From positions 1 to 7,932 of the forward strand of contig DASRJH010000335.1 in the NCBI GenBank assembly GCA_035649575.1: 7,932 bases of DNA, read 5' to 3'. Under the pieces are notes generated by a model. The model made no database searches. It was not told the DNA's origin and was given only the letters and a program-made list of their open reading frames with translations. Position numbers and translations under genes: made by a program. The stretch comes from DASVAL01 sp035649575 (GTDB lineage: Bacteria; Planctomycetota; UBA1135; UBA2386). Shown here one piece after another: positions 6,558-7,932 of the stretch (position 1 is its first letter; each line of letters begins with the position of its first letter).

Positions 6558-7910
6558 CTACTTCTTCGGGTAGGTCTTCAGCACCCAGTCGCGCCACTTC
6601 GTGTCGAACGTGGCGGCGTCCATCTCGTACAAATCGAACAGCAGCTTCTGCGCCATCGTACGAACCTGCGCACCCTGCTCGGCGTAGCTCGCGGTGCTCA
6701 AAGGCAGGCCCTTGAGCTCGCGCACCATGAGCCCGAACTTCTCGCGATCGAGCTGCATCAGGTAGTCGACACGCGACCAGGACTGCGCGTGCGCGTGGTA
6801 GCCCATGTCCTCCCACTTCTCCCAGGCCGCCATCGTCTCGAACTTGAACCAGGCGCCCTCGTGCTGCGCGCGCCGGCGCACCTTGAGGGGCCAGTCGTTC
6901 TGCTTGTCTTCGGCAACCGCTTCGTCGTCGCGGACCTGGCAGTTGATCGTCGAGGTCGGGACGCTGCGCGAATACCAGTGGGCCAGCCCCTCGTCGAGCC
7001 ACAGCGGCAGCGGATAGAAGAAGCCGTTGTAGCCGTTCACGAGGTTGTGGTAGACGGCGAACATCACGTGGCCGTGTATGCCGGCTTCGTTGAAGCCCTC
7101 GAGCCCTTCCGCGGCGACGCAGACGAGCATCTGGCAGGTCTTGTCGTGGAAGAAGCGAGAAGACGTTTCCTCCTTGCGGTTGCAGAAGCGGTCCATGTAG
7201 CGCGCCATGTCCGACTTCTTCTGGAACAGCAGCACGAGGAACTTGTCCGGCAAGCCGAGGTAGGCGCCTTCGCGCTGCTTCGGCCCCTTCGCGGGGAAGT
7301 CCGCGTCGGTCGCGCCGATCAGCTTCAGGAACTCGGCGTAAGCGGCCTCGACGCGCTGCGCGTAGAGGTGCATGCGGATCCAGGGGTCGAGCTTCTTCGG
7401 CTTCTCGGGGATCTTCGGAACCCGCTTGTGCAGCACACGCAGCTCTTCCTGCAGCGCCTTCTTCTGGTCCTGCTCGTCGGGCCAGCTCGCAGACTTCAGC
7501 GTGAGGCCGAGGCGGAAGTGCGCCGTCTCCATCCACAAGACACGGCGCTCGCCGAGCACGTTGTCGATGTCCGCCGTGTTGTGGTTGTCGGCCCACGCGA
7601 ACGGTCCGTAGGCGACGATCCCTGCGGCCGCCATCACCGCGGCGTCCTTTCCGGTGTAGGGGTCGACGGGTGCGAGCTTCAGGAGCTCGTCGTCGTCCTT
7701 CGTGGTCGACTCGGGCTTCTGCTGGCACGGCAGCACGGCCATCAGGAAGGCCACGGCAGCGCTCGCGAGCTGCGTAGAGCTGCCGCGCAGCCACCCGGCG
7801 CGCAGCCATCTGGCGCGCCGCCCAGCGGGCGGCTCTGCGGGCAGGCACCGGCCTTGCGGGCCGGCACCCGAAACCCTGTCACTTCTCGGCGCCTGCACCA
7901 CTCGGAGCAA
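6558..7910 (-). CDS. Exported gluzincin-like (Peptidase_MA/DUF1570-type) protein with degenerate zinc motif; start uncertain
   Basis: From the TTG at 7908-7910 this reads 450 aa, but the frame stays open to the right edge of the window, so the gene may be 5' partial. Other possible starts are GTG at 7899-7901 or 7896-7898; the first in-frame ATG (7742) falls inside the hydrophobic segment. Residues 36-61 (an arginine-containing stretch, then LASAAVAFLMAVLP) look like a signal peptide; Cys62 follows, but VLPC is a poor lipobox. A charged region (about 140-175) comes next, then the conserved core: YHNLVNGYNG (287-296), LPLWLDEGLAHWYS (301-314) and AHAQSWSRVDYLMQLDREKF (373-392). WLxEGLA followed by a Q-SW-xx-Y helix is typical of DUF1570-like gluzincins, where Glu307 would be the third zinc ligand. 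The normal HExxH is here HNLVN (288-292), missing the catalytic Glu and the second His, so proteolysis is unlikely by the standard mechanism. The gene heads a three-gene - strand cluster. The substrate or partner is unknown. Confidence 0.78.
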   Translation of the reverse strand: MLRVVQAPRSDRVSGAGPQGRCLPAEPPAGRRARWLRAGWLRGSSTQLASAAVAFLMAVLPCQQKPESTTKDDDELLKLAPVDPYTGKDAAVMAAAGIVAYGPFAWADNHNTADIDNVLGERRVLWMETAHFRLGLTLKSASWPDEQDQKKALQEELRVLHKRVPKIPEKPKKLDPWIRMHLYAQRVEAAYAEFLKLIGATDADFPAKGPKQREGAYLGLPDKFLVLLFQKKSDMARYMDRFCNRKEETSSRFFHDKTCQMLVCVAAEGLEGFNEAGIHGHVMFAVYHNLVNGYNGFFYPLPLWLDEGLAHWYSRSVPTSTINCQVRDDEAVAEDKQNDWPLKVRRRAQHEGAWFKFETMAAWEKWEDMGYHAHAQSWSRVDYLMQLDREKFGLMVRELKGLPLSTASYAEQGAQVRTMAQKLLFDLYEMDAATFDTKWRDWVLKTYPKK

Positions 7911-7932
7911 CCGTGGCAGGCATCGTCTTGAG

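Noticed and set aside
6217..7848. 543-codon - strand frame overlapping both crcB and the gluzincin-like gene
   Set aside because: Arg/Ala-rich shadow in another frame. The true frames contain WLDEGLA and GFFGSFTTFSSF.
6534..7931. 465-codon + strand open frame opposite the gluzincin-like gene
   Set aside because: Its translation is Arg/Leu/Val/His-rich with no recognisable motif, and it spans the boundary of two - strand genes that do have family signatures. It is a GC-rich shadow.

Overview
The window is G+C-rich (about two-thirds by eye), with strong G/C bias at third codon positions. It is densely coding and has no RNA genes, CRISPR array or insertion sequence that I can see. Long composite surface proteins with invasin-type Ig repeats, a DUF1570-like gluzincin fold and long GC-rich antisense shadow frames suit an environmental Gram-negative-type bacterium such as Planctomycetota or Myxococcota. 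That assignment is an inference from gene style, not from a marker gene.

Layout. The left 4.4 kb (+ strand) is one reading frame already open at base 3, so its 5' end lies outside the window. It encodes the C-terminal 1,474 residues of a very large, probably exported modular protein. In order it has bacterial Ig-like (Big_1/invasin type) repeats with an exact 321-bp period, a right-handed parallel beta-helix domain, and a C-terminal domain of eight repeated motifs that reads as an eight-bladed beta-propeller. The propeller's last strand appears to be supplied by the extreme C-terminus.

The right 3.5 kb (- strand) holds three co-directional genes. In transcription order they are a probable exported protein with a degenerate gluzincin metallopeptidase domain (HExxH replaced by HNLVN), a short CrcB/FluC fluoride-channel gene that lacks its first transmembrane helix, and an orphan family-5 (OppA/DppA-like) solute-binding protein. 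The first two are 13 nt apart, so they are probably co-transcribed. The third follows after 50-113 nt, depending on its start.

The + and - transcription units converge. Their stop codons are 12 nt apart, and both TGA codons lie inside one perfect 9-bp inverted repeat with a 4-nt loop (4423-4444), a likely shared bidirectional transcript-end hairpin.

No complete new pathway is evident. The items most worth a second look are the propeller closure and alternating blade types, the degenerate peptidase site, the truncated fluoride channel, the shared stop-codon hairpin and the homogenised Ig repeats. The three - strand genes do not form a recognisable pathway: the binding protein has no permease or ATPase genes nearby in view.
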